Origin: Acanthochlamys bracteata
Taxonomy: Eukaryota > Streptophyta > Magnoliopsida > Pandanales > Velloziaceae
Assembly: GCA_019914995.1 (NCBI GenBank)
Contig: CM034132.1
Coordinates: 2,854,501-2,918,500 of the forward strand
Length of the DNA stretch: 64,000 bases
Direction: 5' to 3'
Of this stretch, positions 1 through 13,393 are shown in pieces. Below the pieces are notes generated by a model. The model saw only the letters and a list, made by a program, of their open reading frames with translations, had not been told where the DNA came from and ran no database searches. Each line of letters begins with the position of its first letter. Within the stretch, counting starts at the first letter, position 1. The position numbers and the translations under genes are program-made.

Positions 1-3000
1 TGCATGGCCATTTTGTCGCCAACCTCTGTATGCTGGTGCCATGCCTGTTATATTTAATGCTACCATCCTCAATGGCATGGGTGTAGTTGGTTATATTGAT
101 AGTCCACCAGTCTGGCAGCCCTCTAATGAGGTGGGCAACCTGCTCAGTGTTCATTTCACTTACTCAGGTGTTATCTGGCCTTGGACCGGGTTTCTAGCAC
201 TACACATGCAGATTAAGGAAGAAGGCGCCCAATTTTCAGGTATTATTGAAGGCGACGTCACTGTGAAAGTTTTGAGTCCACCAGCTCATGGAGAGGAAAG
301 CCCACGAAGAAGTACATGTGTGCTTCATGTGAAGCTTAAAGTGGTTCCAACTCCCCCTAGGTGGAGGAGGGTCCTATGGGACCAGTACCATAACATAAAA
401 TATCCACCAGGATACATTCCCAGAGATTCTTTAGATGTTCGAAATGACATTCTGGATTGGCACGGTGACCATCTGCATACAAACTTTCATATCATGTACA
501 ACATGTTGAGAGATGCAGGTTACTATGTTGAGACACTTGGATCACCTCTGACGTGCTTCGATGCCAGCCACTATGGGACGCTTCTGATGGTAGATCTTGA
601 GGATGAGTATTTTATGGAAGAAATCGAGAAGCTGAGAAATGATATCATCAATGGAGGTTTAGGTTTAGTTGTGTTTGCAGAGTGGTATAATGTGGACTCC
701 ATGGTGAAAATGCGTTTTTTTGATGATAATACACGTAGTTGGTGGACCCCTGTTACTGGAGGTGCAAACATTCCTGCTCTTAATGATCTTCTGGGCCCAC
801 TTGGGATCGCTCTAGGTGACAAAATCTTAAATGGAGACTTTTCAATTAATGGTGAGCAAAGTCATTACGCTTCTGGAACAGACATAGTGAAATTTCCTGG
901 AGGTGGATATCTCCATAGTTTTGAACTTCTTGACAATTCAGATAGTTCTGCAGGCCAAAATTTATCCCAGACTTCTTCGGTTACCATGGTCAGTAATCTA
1001 TTTTAGCATTATCTGATAGTTGACATTACCTTTAGCTTTACTGATCTATGGTTTTGTCAGTATTGACCTAGACTTATAGGCAATGGCTAGGTTAAGCAGG
1101 TAGTTCGTCATAGTAATCATAAATATAGTGGGCTATAATGCTTTGAGGGGATGATCCTACTTGGCTTTCTCTTTTTCCGGTTAATGCTACTCATGTGCTA
1201 TGTTAACTGCTCAGTTGCAGTATCATTTTGTTGAGATTATGATTTATGAATTAGAAGGAAACTTCTCTAGGCCAGCTCATCCATTCCATTCCAATTCAAG
1301 TCCAAGTCTCAGTTTTATGATTTGTGATATAACATTAGAGTTGTTTTCCTTAACGTAGGATGGTTCACCAATTCTTGGCCTTGTTGAGGTTGGTGGAGGT
1401 CGGATTGCAGTCTATGGAGATTCAAATTGTCTAGACAGTAGCCATATGGTCACAAATTGCTATTGGCTTCTTCGGAAGATTTTAGACTTTACTAACAGGA
1501 ACATCAAAGATCCTGTGCTGTTCTCTGACTATACAAGAATCAAGTCTCCCTTTAATGTAGCTGGCAACCAGTTACCATCTCGTAGAAGTGACGTTAATTT
1601 TTCACTTTATTCTTCAGTGGTGGGAAAGGAGTTAGTATGCCATCATGACTCCAGGTTTGAGCTCTGGGGAACAAAAGGTTACCATGTCCAACCAATAATT
1701 CGAAGTAGAAAGCTACCACAGTATCCTACTGTTGATTCGGAGAATAATGTTGTCAAGTCAAGGAATAGATCTGTTTCCTGGAATGGTGGCATTTTAAAGA
1801 GTAATGGAACGTTCTCTGGAGCCATTGGTAGAAGTAAGTTCCACAGGAGCAAAGACTTCTTTGCTCTGCTGAACCATGATGAGGTACGGTCTTGGATATG
1901 CTTTCCTTTTGCATTTATATTTTTACATCCTCCTGGTTGTGTTTAGCATGTTTGGCTCATCTGGGGTTTTGAGAGATACCCATTCTGGAATTCAATATAC
2001 AAGTGCAGGTTAGGTTCATAGTAAACATAAAGACATCCATCCTGGAACTTTTCCTCTGTATGAACTGATTGTTGGTTTATGGTTTTGATTTAGTTCTACA
2101 TTTTGTCATTAAAGAATAATATTTCCAAATTCCCTCCTTGTTCTTGTAAGCGACAAACTACCAACCAAATGTGCAGCTATTCGCATGTTTGTAGCAACTG
2201 ATAAGTTGGTCACATTTGACTCAAGTTGCCAATGTTAGTAGCCTTTCAAGGCAATAGCGGCTTACAGTTGGTCATTATTAACATGTTAATAGTGACCAAC
2301 TTTGTCACTAGTCCTCGAGTAGAGAGTATTAAAAGTTGTTTAGGGCAATAGCAACTAACCAATGCTGAAGTAAGTCATTATTGACCTATTAATAGCATCA
2401 CTCCAAATTGGTTGCCAGTGACTTTTGTAGCAAACCTTAGTAGCTATTCTAGGCAATAGAGACCAACCTAATACTGAAATCAGTCACTACTAACATGTTA
2501 ATAGCAACTACCATTTTGGCTGGTTGCTATTGACTCTAAATATAGGATTTTGGTAGCTATTCAAGGTTATAGTGACTAAATAGTGACCAACACAATGCTG
2601 AAGTTAGTCGCTACTGGCCTATTAATAGCGACCAAGTTCTTAATCAGTAGCTACCCAGCTATTGACTTGATTACAATATGGCAGTAGCTATTCATGGCAA
2701 TAGAAACTAACCAAATGCTGAAGTTAGTCTTGATTTTAATTGAGACTAACGTATTTGTTACTTGCTACTGACTTAAAAATAGGATGTTATTAGCTATTTA
2801 TGTCAATAACAAGTAAGGAAAGGCGGTGGTTAATAGCTATTGACCTTTTAGCATGCGATGTGTTTGGTCAGTTGCTATGCGACTTGAATTGAGGTTGTTA
2901 ACGTCTTGATTGGTTCCTATTTGATCGCTCTTGGTTAGTGCGAGTCAAACAGCAAATGTTAGTAGCTATTGAGGCGGTAGGGACTAGTCTCATGTTAGAG

Positions 3001-3601
3001 TTGGTCACCATCGACCTGCTAATAGCAACTAACTTCTTGGTTAGTCACTAACAACTAGAGTAGCAAATGTTAGCAGGTGTCCACTTGTGAACCAAATTGG
3101 AAGTTCATAGCACATTCATGGAAGTCTGGATATCATGTAGTAACAGTGTTTTCAGGTTTCATAATCGATGATTTCATTAAATAATCACACACAAGCTCAT
3201 GTTTTACACTTTTGAGGATATATGTTTTTGAACTTTGATGCTTGTACTTCTAGCTTCAACTGGTTCCTGATTTCATGCAGTATGGAACCTAACTATATCC
3301 GGATGCTGAGCAGATGTCTGTTAGTGCCTACTTTTCTGGTTTCTAAATTTTAGTGCTGGTTGTTATACATGCAGCTGGATATGCCCATGCTGGTGGCAAG
3401 TCGATGGGTTATTCCTTTATCAGTCATTCTGACAGGTATATGTATTCAGCATTTTCTTGAGGTCTGCTAATTCTGTTGTTTTTAGCTGATACACTATGTA
3501 ATTTATCAGGCGTTCTTTCTCTTCTGCTTTTGAGCTGGAGGATGCGTTTGAAACGAAGAAGGCGAAGAAAAGGTTCAGGTTCAGGTCGCCTGCCTAATTA
3601 G
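1..3601 (+). CDS. S1P: Site-1 protease (subtilase SBT6.1-like), 3' part
   Basis: C-terminal 554 residues of a membrane-bound subtilase; the 5' part, with the catalytic triad, lies before the window. Exons read as 1-988, 1359-1883, 3375-3435 and 3510-3601 (stop TAG), all with GT-AG borders and matching phase. The frame is open at the left edge, so the ATG at 41 is internal. The segment resembles plant S1P downstream of the protease domain: an 'NATILNGMGVVGY' stretch, 'YHNIKYPPGYIPRDSL' and 'GRIAVYGDSNCLDSSHM'. The last two exons encode one hydrophobic helix ('WVIPLSVILTGVLSLLLLSW') followed by a short Arg/Lys-rich cytosolic tail, the expected type I topology. In Arabidopsis S1P acts in the Golgi, cutting membrane-tethered bZIP factors (for example bZIP17/28) and some precursor proteins. 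The penultimate intron (1884-3374) is unusually repeat-rich. Family assignment is by remembered similarity. Confidence 0.92.
2190..3080. repeat. Degenerate ~120-bp repeat array in an S1P intron
   Basis: The phrase 'AATGCTGAAGTTAGTC' or close variants recurs at about 2361, 2470, 2594 and 2714 (spacings 109, 124 and 120 bp). Between copies, 'TAGCTATTCAAGGCAATAG', 'TTAATAGCGACCAA' and their partial reverse complements ('TTGGTTGCTATTGAC') recur. The array is imprecise and fades after about 3080. The mixture of direct and inverted short motifs resembles subterminal repeats of plant DNA transposons, but I did not find convincing terminal inverted repeats, so the origin is open. Confidence 0.7.
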
Positions 3602-4940
3602 TCATAGTATATAACTGGGTACTTTGGTGTTTGTACTCCAAATCGACAATTTCTCACATGCAAAGCAGTTTCGAAGATATAGTCTGAGTTTTCAAGATCA
3701 GGACTAATGTTTACTCTTTTGGTCCCAGTTTCAGCGCCTGTATACAGCTTATAAAGACTTAACTGAGTGGATTTAGTGGTGTACAAGTTGCCAGTGTTAG
3801 AATTGTGCTTCTAACCTCTCTCGGTCCCTCACTGTCACTTCCTTATTGGCATAGCTTTTGTACGTATTTTAAGTTTGGGATTTATCTTCTAACCCCTCGT
3901 GGATTATTGTGTCATAACATCCATGTCAACCATATTGAAACACAATATAGGTTTCCAGCAGCATCTGGTCTCCAAAATGGTATGCGTAGTGTGATCATTT
4001 GTTTGAGTTTCGTGTTTTCCCACATAAGATAAGGTTGTTTACAATGCCTTCTAAGAAAATTATGGGAAGGCAATGTCAATCACATCATATTTAAGGTGAT
4101 GTTTCGGTCAAGGTTTTCAACTTCTTTTTCATTCTAATTTTTGTATTTCACATTTTTCAGTAAATTTTTACAATATATTTTAAATTTTAGAAAGTGTTAT
4201 ATATATGTAGTAAATTTTATTATTATTTTTTTAGATAAAAATAAATAGAGTTCGTTTTTTTATCAAAAGCATTCCCTAACATTTTCTAATTATAATCCTG
4301 AAAACACTTTCATTTGGTATGTTGCTTTGACTATACATTCAAGTTCCTCCTACAACGCCATTTGACTTTCAGAACTAAGTAACTTCACACATGACATGGT
4401 CTATACTAAAGAAAGTTGCTTTTAAAACTGTTGCTACCAGATGAATGCACCAAGAATGGGTTTCTTCTATTCGTCAATGTCATCGCTTTGAATGTTTCCC
4501 TTAATATCTATTCCCAGCAGTTCTTTAAGTGGCACTGCTGTTAACAAAGCATGCTTTCTTCATTCCTTCCCTCCCAGGAATCAATACAATGTTCGAGAGC
4601 AAATAAAACACAAGAAAGGGATGCATATATCAAGCACATATCCTCCACTCTCCTCGTACACTCCATGAATATCTATCAGAACTTAGGGGGGAAAAAACAA
4701 AGTAAACACAGAGTATACTATTGTATAAGGTTGCTCGAGCATGAACCAATCAATCCAAACAATAATATAAACAGATGATTTAAGGATTAGCAGCAGAAGT
4801 TACAAGCCCTCACCCTCAAAACACATGATTTTTTTCCTTGAAGAGGAAGGAAGACTAGATAATCTTTTAGGTAGACTGACAACAGATTACAATATGATTT
4901 ATCAGGAAGAAGTAACAAACAGATGCCAAAGGTTACAGTT
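3602..4940. other. Intergenic, convergent gene ends
   Basis: The region between two convergent genes (S1P stop at 3601, Rab7 stop at 4941) should hold both 3' UTRs. An AT-rich tract lies at about 4140-4280. I see no coding similarity or RNA gene. Confidence 0.6.
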
Positions 4941-7227
4941 CTAGCAGCATCCTGAAGATCTTTGTTGCCGACCACCTCCTCCAACATCGATGGTCTCTGG
5001 CAGATACCTTCAACATTAAGAAAATATTTTTTAATGTTATGCGGCGATCAAAAGCAAAATATGAGAGATGACAACAAAAGGAACACCCTTATGGAGCTCA
5101 AGGCTCCTTTCTTTCAGGATGGGAGATGTGGATCATCACAAATTTCATTGATTTAAAAATTTTAAGACAGTGGTTTCACTAGAAATCTTGACTGAAAACT
5201 CACATCTCTTCCTCTGGTTCATTCTTGAGAGCGTTCTTAGCTATACACTGAAAAGCAGCTTCCACATTAGTTCCCTCCTTAGCTGATGTCTCAAAGTAGG
5301 GAATGTTTCCCTTAGAAGTGCACCAGGCCTTAGCTTTCTTTTCTGAGACCTGAAAATCCCAAAAGCAAATTCCCAAAAGCAAAAAGTAAGCCATGATTAC
5401 GATATTGCAAATTGTAATTTAGTAATTGAAGGAAACTTGAAGATCTCTTCCTCTTCCACTGATCTACAAGACTAAAACTGTAAAGAGGTCTACAATCAAA
5501 CGCAACTAGTGGATTCCTAAAGAAGGTGTTCCCTGTCCAGAAAATAACCATGATGTCTTTGGTGCATACTAAATCACACACCTGTCCTGACACATCACGG
5601 TTGCTACTCATTACTTCACCAGATGATTGAAATCTAATGGCAAAAAAAGGCCTAGCCATGGAGACGATTACTAATAATGTTTTAGCCTTGAAACAACAAT
5701 TGTAATCTTGCATCTTATTAAAAAAGAAAAAGAGGGAGGTGAAACATCAAATGTAGCAGAACAGCACTTACCACTCGACTGTTTCCACCATCTACATCAA
5801 TCTTGTTGCCCAACACTACAAAGGGGAAGTTTTCGGGATCTGATGGGCTAGCCTGGAAAACATGTATTGTAAGCATGGTTTGTTACCAGTCAACAGCATG
5901 CATCTCATTTGAAGATGAACTAATTACCTGAACGAGAAATTCTTCCCTCCAATTGTTCAAATTATCAAATGACTTCATGTTGTTAACATCATATACAAGA
6001 ACACAGCAGTCAGCACCGCGATAAAAAGCCACACCAAGACTTTGGAACCTTTCTTGCCCTGCGGTATCCCATATCTAAATTACAAAGCAAAGAGGATAAT
6101 ACTATGTCAACAAACACTTATCTAGTTCAGTTTTGACAAAACAAACATGAATGTTAAGTCAAGACAACAGCTCAAAACCTACAATAGTTATTTATTAGAT
6201 TAGTAATACTTTGTAAATACAGTAGATTACTTAAATATAATTAACTCACCAATCCATAAATTTCATATAATTGATCACCTCATTTCTTGTGGCAGCTATA
6301 GTCTTCCCAAGCCCACTTTTTTGTTATCAATCCTTGAAACAGGAATACATAGAGGAAATCTTGACTAATGGTTTGTTCACTTAAAACTAAAACCTTTTAC
6401 CCTTGCCTTCTTCCATCTTGTCATCATGAAACATCACATACCAGGGTTTTCCCCATCTTCACAGTTTAAGACTCATAGTAAATGGATCTAAAACTCTATC
6501 CACTCAATTATTTTAGTTCTTAAAACATTTTCTTCACCTAACTAAGCATACCATGGTAGAACTCTTGTTCTATGTTACATCTGAGCCTCTACAGACACCA
6601 TCACGTGCTATCAAAGCAATATGACCTAAATGTCCTCAAATTCGGTTAAATTTCAAAAGACTGGCTTTAAGAAAATAAGGCTCACAATATCATAAATTAT
6701 TGTAGGTATTCCAAGATTAAGCCACCACAAAATAAATGCATACTATTGCATCAACCATTACCCAATTTCACCAGATTAACTAAAAACACAGAAGAAATGC
6801 CAATTAAGTAAAATTACAATAACTAACACACAAACATAGCATTTAAAACCGAAGGAAAACACACCTGAAGAGTGAACAGGCGATCCTCGAACTGGACTTC
6901 CTTGGTAAGAAAATCAGCCCCGATCGTAGCCTTATACTGATTACTAAATTTCCTGTTCACATACCTAAAGAAGAACAAAGCTTTTAAATCCCAACACAAA
7001 CACAAACCCACTCCAAACACCAAAACAGAAAGAACAAATTTCAAAAGCGATCACAATCTTACTGGTTCATCAGCGACGTCTTCCCAACCCTGCCAACCAA
7101 AATCATCAACAAATCAATCAATTAAGCTTGTACAAGGGTCAAGGTTTGATTTTGATTAGAGAAAAGGGAATTACCCGCTATCACCGAGGATTATGACCTT
7201 GAGAAGCATCCGCCGACGGGAAGCCAT
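4941..7227 (-). CDS. Rab7-type small GTPase (RABG3 group)
   Basis: Complete gene, 206 aa, seven exons: 7227-7175, 7089-7063, 6964-6865, 6074-5928, 5852-5772, 5349-5204 and 5007-4941; total 621 nt. Nucleotide-binding motifs sit where expected: P-loop GDSGVGKT (15-22), DTAGQE (63-68), NKID (125-128) and SAK (158-160). The switch region reads '[18 protein letters not shown]', typical of Rab7. The protein ends in Gly-Cys-Cys, a double-geranylgeranylation site. Many plant Rab7 proteins that I recall end in Cys-X-Cys instead, a small difference that should not stop prenylation. Rab7 works on late endosomes and the vacuole membrane, driving fusion of prevacuolar compartments with the vacuole. The start is the first ATG of the conserved N terminus, [18 protein letters not shown]. 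Confidence 0.95.
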
Positions 7228-8636
7228 TGGAATTCGATTAGATCGATCGATTTGCGGGCGGATCTGTAAGAGAGAGAAGAAGAGCTATCGAAAACACAAT
7301 AACTCTGAAATTCTTCTAGTTGGCTTCTACGATTAGATTTGAGGATTATTCAAGCCGCAAGCTCTTTGGTGATCTAATTAATAATACTAATTTTCTATTT
7401 TGGAAAGAAAAAATAATTAATTGATAAGTATGAACTGTCATTGTTGTTATTAAACGTGGCTCGTTGGAATTTTATTTCTTTTCTTGTTTCTTAAACGATA
7501 AAGAAATTTCCGGAGAGCGCCGAAACCAACGAAGTGTGAAACTATGAAGTAACGACCAGACTTTTTTTATTTTTACAATTTAGATCCCTGCCATTATTTG
7601 TTACGCTTTTCTTACTGGAACTTGTATGTAATATGGGCGTGCGAAAAATAAAATAAAATATTTTAAATATAAATTTAAAAATAAAATTTAATTTTCAAAT
7701 TTTAATTATTTGTTAAAATAGGTTAAAAATAAATTTTTATTTTTTTAAATCAATTGGAAGTTAAATATAGTAACTTTAAAATATAATCTGAAATTAGTTT
7801 ATATTTAAATATGTGATTATGCAAAATTTTAAAAAATTAAAATTTTGAATATTTGAAACATGCATTAAAGAAATGTTTGAGAGTTTAAAAAAAACTTTTT
7901 TGAAAAGATGAATATTTTAGAAATTTTTTAAAAACGAGTCATACTTTTTTAATTATAAAAATAATTAATAAAATAATTTTATGACGTAAAATTTTTTATG
8001 TATTATTAAAGTTTTTTTAAAATTTTTATAAAATATTTTAGAAATTTTATTAAAAATGTAAAATAAAAAGTTGGAGAAAAAATTAGTTTCATTTCAGTTA
8101 TGCCTGTTAGCCCTAGCCGAAGAATATATTGCCTTTGAAAGGAAGAACCCGTTGTGTATTTCATCTCAAAGTTATTATATTAGCAAACAATGGCCCTTTG
8201 AAACCGTTTATTGATGTAGCAATAGCAGTCCTTCATGTTCAAACTTCAAACGGCCTGAAGAGTAGCAAATCTCTCTTTTCAGTTTATAATCAACGATACT
8301 AAAACAAAGAATGAAATTATCTACAAAGAAGCGAAGAACATTGTAGTGCTCTATGAAATTATCTACAAGCCATAGACAGTAAAAAAAGGGTAACTTTTAT
8401 TAAGATACTTTCAACATTATACAAAATTGTCTTCATGATGAACAAAGAAGGAAAATGCAAAATGCAAAACAGATCAGGTACAAAATGCAAAATCAAAAAA
8501 CCATCAATTACATACAGCTTTCACACAACAGGTAAAAAAAAGGTAAAATTTGAGTCAGTTAATTTGATGAGATTTCTCCAATATGTCAATATCTGGAGGG
8601 AAAGATCACTAAGGTCACTTAATCAAGTTGGCAGTG
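7228..8636. other. Intergenic: Rab7 promoter side and PERK 3' side
   Basis: The first few hundred bases upstream of the Rab7 ATG must carry its 5' UTR and promoter. A very AT-rich block covers about 7640-8090. The last part before 8637 is presumably the PERK 3' UTR. No coding similarity was recognised. Confidence 0.5.
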
Positions 8637-11600
8637 TTATGAACTGCCACTGATACCTTGGCCATCCTTCTTCAATTTTCCCATTTCCATTTCATTGGTC
8701 TGCCAACCCTCAGTGCTTGATACAGAAGGGTTTTGACCATACTCGCTAGTTGGTGCACTGTACTCGCTTGTTGGGTATGCCTGGCTTCCAAATGCCATCT
8801 TCCTAAACTTTTTTAAGTCTTCATTGTATTGGCTAGAATCATAATCCGAACTTCCATAGGTGCTGAAAGGCCGGCTGCGACCTGGCCTGATTCCCTCATT
8901 TAGATCATCCAGAGAAACATCTCCTTCCAAGGCTCGAACTACCTGTTTGGTGTGTGTACAGGATCAGTGGCAATAAGTATACAAACTTTGAAGAAAAGAG
9001 TTTCTGGTGCGACATGGTTATATCTAAAGCTCAAACTAAACTCATAACTACAAAAGTTTCAAGGTCCACATACTTTCATATGTTCAAAATAAAGCAGTTA
9101 CAGTAAATGATAAGAAAGGTCAATCCAAGATACCTGACTCATCCTAGGTCTTCGTTTTGCTGAATGACGCACACATGCAGCAGCACAAGCGATCATGCGT
9201 GCCATTTCAGTAGGGTTGTAATCCTTGCCTAACCGTGGATCTACAAGGGCATCATAGTTGCCATCTTCAAGAGCCCTAGAAAGCAATGGTCTTGCCTGCA
9301 ATAGCAAGTCATAATCAGTTCAAATAAACAATAAGAACCTTTCAAACCAGTAACAAAATCAGTAAAATAAAGATGGATGTGTAAAAGATGAACAAAAGTT
9401 TGACGGATACCATGCAAAAGATTGTAGGAATAGGAACAAGGATTGACAGGCAGGAATAAAAGATTGAATATATGGATTAACAGAGCTCACAAGCAGACGC
9501 TATTATTATGAAATCTAATCTTATGTTGGAAAAAACGAAAGGTACACCGATGTTCCTAAAACATTAATTAGTAAACAATACTATTGCGAAGTATGATAAT
9601 GGATAATAGGCCCAGTCCCAAAAGTAATCTAGAACATAACAGAATGAAGTTAAAAAAGGCAACAAAAGGAAGAAGGAACCAAACTGAGAATGTGAATTGC
9701 ATATGGTCAGGGTACTAACCCAATCAACTAAGCTGTCATCCATGAAAGATTGATTTGAGTCAACAGGTCGCCTCCCTGTAATTAACTCCAGAAGCATAAC
9801 CCCGAAAGAGAATACATCAGATTTGTCAGTAAGTTTACCAGAAGATGCATATTCTGGTGCCAAATACCTGTAAACAGAGAATTTAGCCTAAATGCCTTCA
9901 ACAAATGCTTTGTGAAAGATAGCCAAAAAAAAAAGATCAACAAATTACCCAAAAGTTCCCATAACTCGGGTTGAAACATGAGTATTGGCATCAGACGCGA
10001 ACTTGGCAAGCCCAAAGTCTGCAACCTGCAAATATTTGAAACTTCATTAGCTAACAGATAGAAGCCCTGTATATATTTGCATGCTTAACTTCTTTCTTAA
10101 TTATTCTTCCGGAAAGAGAAATCACTACAGAATGGGCCTAGTAAGATATAAAAGTAAAACAAACTAAGACCCTATAAGCAATAGCTAGAGAAACTTCATT
10201 CAGAAAAGAAGCTAATGGAATGCAGATATATCCTAGATTTAAGCAGTACTACCAGATTCCTCATAGAAGAAATATATAGAATGTCCCTAATTCTATAAAC
10301 CAAACTACTCTACAACAGGCATTCCTTACTTTTGCTTCAAATTTGTAATCGAGAAGAATATTCGCTGCCTTAACGTCTCTGTGGATGATTTTTGGATGAC
10401 CTGCACAATAGATTCTAAATAAATATGTGCTATTAGAGAAAATTTACTGCAGGCAATTCTAATAGCATTTTATTATACTAACAGTCTTCATGCAGATATG
10501 CTAAGCCTTTGGCAGAACCCAATGCAATCTTTAGTCTAGCAGACCAATCCATTGGAGGTCGACCATTCCCTGTGAAGATAAATTATATTCAGATAAAATG
10601 AATATAATTGGACTTAGACATGAGCAAGAAACATATGCTGGTTCAAAAGCTCCTATAATGTCCAGAAATCAAGATGCACACTAAAGTGAAAATGAAAGAA
10701 GTTGTTATGATTAGATTAACAGAAGTGCGCATTGCAAGATGAAAACTGAAATACATAAATATAACACAGCATCTTCACTATAATTAAAAAACAGCATCAT
10801 AACTTAATTAGAACTGGAATGCTACCTCCAACATCAAAATAGTGGTGTATATATAGAACATTTGTTTGGTGAATATGTAAATGAAAGATAAGAATGGCAA
10901 CTTATATGTATTATGTGAAAGTAACTAATGTGTGAAGTAAGACATTACCATGTAAGTGGAACTCCAGCGTATTGTTAGGTACATAATCATAGACAAGGAG
11001 TCTCTTGTCTTCTGCTATGCAGTATCCGACTAATGCAACGAGATGTCTGTGATGCACACGGCTAATAATTTCAACCTCTGCCTGGAACTCACGTTCACCC
11101 TGCCCGCTCCCAGCCTTCAATTGCTTCACTGCAACCTCCTTGCCGTTGGGAAGAATTCCTCTGTGCACATAGCCAAATCCACCCTGACCTAAAAGGTTAG
11201 CATCCGAAAACCCGTTTGTCGCCATGGCAAGTTCTTCAAACGTGAATGTGCTCTTTGAGAAGCCAAGGCCAGCACCAGGTGAAGGTGGGGGCAAGGGATT
11301 CTCAGACCCTGAGTAGTTTGAGCCTCCACTACTGCTCATGAATGGTGGTGAAGGGCCTCCTGGTGCCGGAGGAGATGCAAATTGGCCTTGGGGATGTGGA
11401 GGGCGTGAACCAAATTCTGGTGGAGTGTTAGAGAGTACTTTCACAACATATTCTGCAGGAGGTGGTGAAGCATTGTGTTGCCAATTCTGGGGCACTCTGC
11501 CATAGGTGTTATCTGCAAACAAGCTATTCAGCTGCCATACAAGCAATGAAGAAATTGCATTTACAATTTACAAATGCCAATTCCAAGGTAACATAGATGT

Positions 11601-12600
11601 CTTCAAGAGTAAAAATAAGTTGGTGTGCTACAATATTTCCCAACCTAAAGAATCAAGACTATTCGAGCCAATTTCACAGAGAAATCTCTAATGTAGATCC
11701 TACAACTACAACACGATATAAAAACTTAGTCCTAGAATCCCTCAACGCATAACAATCATTTTCGTGTTGATCCATAAATCAATAACTTGCCCACAAAGTA
11801 AATAACCCACCATACAATCAAGCTATGATATTAATTCTAAAAGATATATTTCACACACAATGCTGATCTAAATTTGAACACTTTCTCTCAAAATCCAACT
11901 AGTTAACCGGATCCACTACAGAACAGCCAAAACTGCAAATTTCCTTTAAAGAAAATAAATAAATAAATAGAACTTGTTTGGTACCTTTGATCGGCGGTGG
12001 TGGTGGCGGACCATAATTCGGAATGGACGAAGGTCTGCGCCTTTTCTTCCGGCTGCAACATACAAATATCACTCCAAGAACCAAAAGCAACGCTACCGCT
12101 CCCACAGCTGCTCCAACTATAATTCCAGTATTGTTATTGTTACTAGAGTTAGAACTCGAATTAGAACTTGAACCAGAACCGGGAGAACTGGGATTAGACG
12201 GCGTCACGGTAGATGAAGGAGTCCTTCCGGATGAAGGCGTCACAGGAGTTGACGGGGTCCTTCCAGATGACGGCGGCAAAGGCGTCGACGGCGTTGATGG
12301 AGTTGCTGGTGTTGACGGAATTGGAGTTGAAGGCGTGGATGGCGTAGATGGAGTTGGAGGTGGGGTTGAAGGCGTAGCCGGAGATTCCGGCGGCGGAGAA
12401 CCAGCGGAAGAAGGCGGAGTTGGAGTATCCGGAGGAGGAGGAGGGGAAGGAACTGTAGGAGCAGGTCCGGTAGGAGTAGAGGGATTCGTAGGCGGTGGAG
12501 CAGAAGAGTTATTCGACGACGGCGGTGGAGCAGTAGGTGCTGGCGGTGATGTTGGCGCCGGAATGGCTGGTGCGCCGCTTGGCGCCGGTGAAGCTGACAT
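8637..12600 (-). CDS. Proline-rich extensin-like receptor kinase (PERK)
   Basis: Complete gene, 676 aa, eight exons: 12600-11985, 11512-10949, 10569-10483, 10400-10330, 10025-9949, 9867-9720, 9295-9134 and 8942-8637; total 2031 nt. Residues 1-155 are almost entirely Pro, Ser and Thr with runs of 'STP' and 'PPPPP', an extensin-like wall-facing domain without a classical signal peptide, as is usual in PERKs. A single membrane helix lies at about 159-180, followed by a basic stop-transfer run. A Pro/Gly-rich juxtamembrane stretch leads into the kinase: G-loop GQGGFGYV (314-321), VAVK lysine 335, HRDVKAAN (Asp431), DFG (449-451) and [20 protein letters not shown]. All catalytic residues are present, so an active kinase is expected. 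PERKs are thought to sense cell-wall state at the plasma membrane. The STP-rich part is low-complexity and likely variable in length. Confidence 0.95.
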
Positions 12601-13381
12601 AGTTGTTGTTCACTAACGTCGATTATCTTCTCTTTCTCTCTTCAATCTCTTCAATTTGTTGGTGAAATTTTTAAGAGAAGTAAAAGCTGGACTGATTTAT
12701 TTTTTGAAGGTTTGGTTTTGAGTTTTTTGGGCAAACATGGAAGGTTTCAGACAACCTGGAATTTTGGAAGGTGGCGCGTTAAAGAAACTACAAATTCTTT
12801 TATAACCAATAGTTACACGACACGTGAAATTTTATAATAATTTTTGTCTTTTATTGGATGGGTTTAGTGTAGTGTGTTGTAGAGGTCTTATATGGTTAAG
12901 GCGTGGGAGGCTAAAAAGCGCGGACTGAACGTGGACGGCTACTGCGGCGTTGATTGATGAAGATAAAATTATTGAACTTCAAAAAATTAAAAAGAAAGGA
13001 AAGATGTAAATTATAATTACGTAGCTTAATAATTAGTTCAAATATGATTAACGTACTGATGAATATAAAATATTCTCCATGAAGTATTTAATCAATTGAG
13101 TAAGAGGTGATTGCTAAGTTGCAATTGCTTCAATAAAGTATTTGTTAGAAAGTAACTTTTCCTAAAAAATTTTTGAGAAATGAATTTATCATATTCTAAT
13201 TTAAAAATAAAATTATAAAATATAAAAGTTTATAATTTCTAATTTTAAATATTTTTAAAAATATTTTAAATAAAAAATTTATTAAAAAAAGATAAAAAGT
13301 TCTTGAGAAACAAAGTCAAGCTACCTTAAATCTGAGCATATATTCTTCATTCAATCAATTGACTAAAATCTTGTTATATCA
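12601..13381. other. PERK promoter and AT-rich intergenic DNA
   Basis: Upstream side of the PERK gene. Pyrimidine-rich sequence just above the ATG (12620-12650) looks like 5' UTR on the minus strand. Beyond about 12960 the sequence is AT-rich with a possible short AT-rich transposon relic around 13130-13320. No gene is seen. Confidence 0.45.
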
Positions 13382-13393
13382 TTTATTAGAAAT

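Noticed and set aside
41..43. ATG at 41 as the start of the first gene
   Set aside because: The frame continues open and similar to S1P upstream to base 2, so this Met is internal to a gene entering from the left.
2190..3080. Regularly spaced repeats that might suggest a CRISPR-like array
   Set aside because: Repeats are degenerate, spacing varies, and this is a plant intron; CRISPR arrays do not occur here.
12023..12616. 197-codon open frame antisense to PERK exon 1, Gly/Val-rich
   Set aside because: It is the mirror of the low-complexity Pro/Ser/Thr-coding exon; such GC-balanced repeats leave open frames on both strands.
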